A DNA stretch of 6,134 bases. Source: an uncultured Propioniciclava sp. (GTDB lineage Bacteria; Actinomycetota; Actinomycetes; Propionibacteriales; Propionibacteriaceae). Below, piece after piece: positions 5,780 to 6,134 of this stretch. Every line of letters begins with the position of its first letter. Within the stretch, counting starts at the first letter, position 1. Both the position numbers and the translations under genes were made by a program. The stretch spans positions 1 through 6,134 of the forward strand of contig CALMPQ010000287.1 in the NCBI GenBank assembly GCA_937872005.1. The letters run 5' to 3'. Below the pieces are notes generated by a model. It worked only from the letters and a program-made list of their open reading frames with translations. It searched no databases and was not told the DNA's origin.

Positions 5780-6134
5780 CTAACCAGTGGCCACCCAAGC
5801 GGTCGCGTCCTGGGGGAGCTTCCCGTCGACCAGGTCGACCGAGGTCAGCAGCACCTCACCGGCCGGCAGCTCGACGGGCTGGGCGCCGAAGTTCACCACC
5901 ACGACCGTGCCCGACCCGCGGGTGAAGGCGATCACGTCGCCGCCGTCCAGGCCATGGGGCGCCATGTCGTCGGAGCGGAAGTCCGCCCGCTCCCGGCGGA
6001 GCGCCAGGGCCGCCCGGTAGAGGTTGAGCATCGAGCCGGGGTCGACGTCCTGCGCCTCAACGGTGAACTCGTCCCAGTGGGCGGGCTGGGGGAGCCAGGG
6101 GGCGGCGTCCACCCCGAAGCCGAACGGGGCAACC
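5780..6134 (-). CDS. GH13 alpha-glucosidase, C-terminal end (partial)
   Basis: The last 117 residues of a glycoside hydrolase family 13 enzyme; the frame is open to the window edge at 6134, so the start and the catalytic barrel lie outside. The visible part begins PFGFG, then SWLPQP-like PWLPQPAHW and DPGSMLNLYRAALALRRER, the signature near the end of the catalytic domain in actinobacterial alpha-glucosidases / oligo-1,6-glucosidases (where the enzyme reads FGF...WLPQP...LYR.LLALRR). Then comes the C-terminal beta-sandwich: GDVIAFTRGSGTVVVVNFG and LPAGEVLLTSVDL. It would hydrolyse alpha-linked gluco-oligosaccharides such as maltose, probably in the cytoplasm. Trehalose synthase and other GH13 relatives share this ending, so the exact specificity is not fixed. 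The stop is 76 nt upstream of mazE. Confidence 0.87.
   Translation of the reverse strand, partial: VAPFGFGVDAAPWLPQPAHWDEFTVEAQDVDPGSMLNLYRAALALRRERADFRSDDMAPHGLDGGDVIAFTRGSGTVVVVNFGAQPVELPAGEVLLTSVDLVDGKLPQDATAWVATG

Noticed and set aside
1..6134. tRNA, rRNA, CRISPR array, insertion sequence, prophage or attachment site
   Set aside because: I saw no tRNA-like cloverleaf, spaced repeat array, transposase or integrase, or target-site duplication anywhere in the window.

Overview
The window is GC-rich DNA whose gene content and style (very high G/C at third codon positions, long antisense shadow reading frames, apparently leaderless genes, a MazEF9-type toxin-antitoxin pair and an actinobacterial-type GH13 alpha-glucosidase end) point to a high-GC actinobacterium. 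I cannot name a genus from the sequence alone. It looks like an ordinary chromosomal stretch with several signs of local gene decay rather than one large coherent system.

Layout, left to right. (1) 8-1257, minus strand: the C-terminal remnant of a large repeat-containing, probably secreted protein. It has two copies of a roughly 190-residue module, is cut off at its 5' end and is broken by a single-base frameshift near 1210-1215. (2) 1323-1697, minus: an intact small VOC (glyoxalase-fold) protein. (3) 1698-1870: a highly structured spacer with a perfect 14-bp inverted repeat, 13-of-14 direct repeats and a central 12-bp palindrome. (4) 1871-3325, minus: a DHA2-type MFS drug/proton antiporter with a good ribosome binding site. 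(5) 3326-3455: a divergent promoter region with repeated TTGACT boxes. (6) 3456-4901, plus: a soluble AAA+ ATPase with an unrecognised N-terminal domain, the only plus-strand gene. (7) 4906-5101, minus: a shortened, frameshifted remnant of a second VOC gene, its stop only 4 nt from the end of the convergent ATPase gene. (8) 5130-5703, minus: a mazE-mazF toxin-antitoxin operon with overlapping genes. (9) 5780-6134, minus: the C-terminal end of a GH13 alpha-glucosidase that continues past the window edge.

The genes do not form one pathway. The MFS exporter and the AAA+ ATPase are divergent and may share a regulatory spacer. The mazEF pair sits between the glucosidase and the VOC remnant, so arrival of the pair could have helped inactivate that VOC gene. 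This is an inference. The most striking regulatory observation is that three unrelated genes (VOC, AAA+ ATPase, mazE) each have TAGNNT followed by exactly 6 nt and then ATG, with no Shine-Dalgarno sequence. That is the expected geometry of leaderless transcription, whereas the MFS gene uses a normal AGGAG site.
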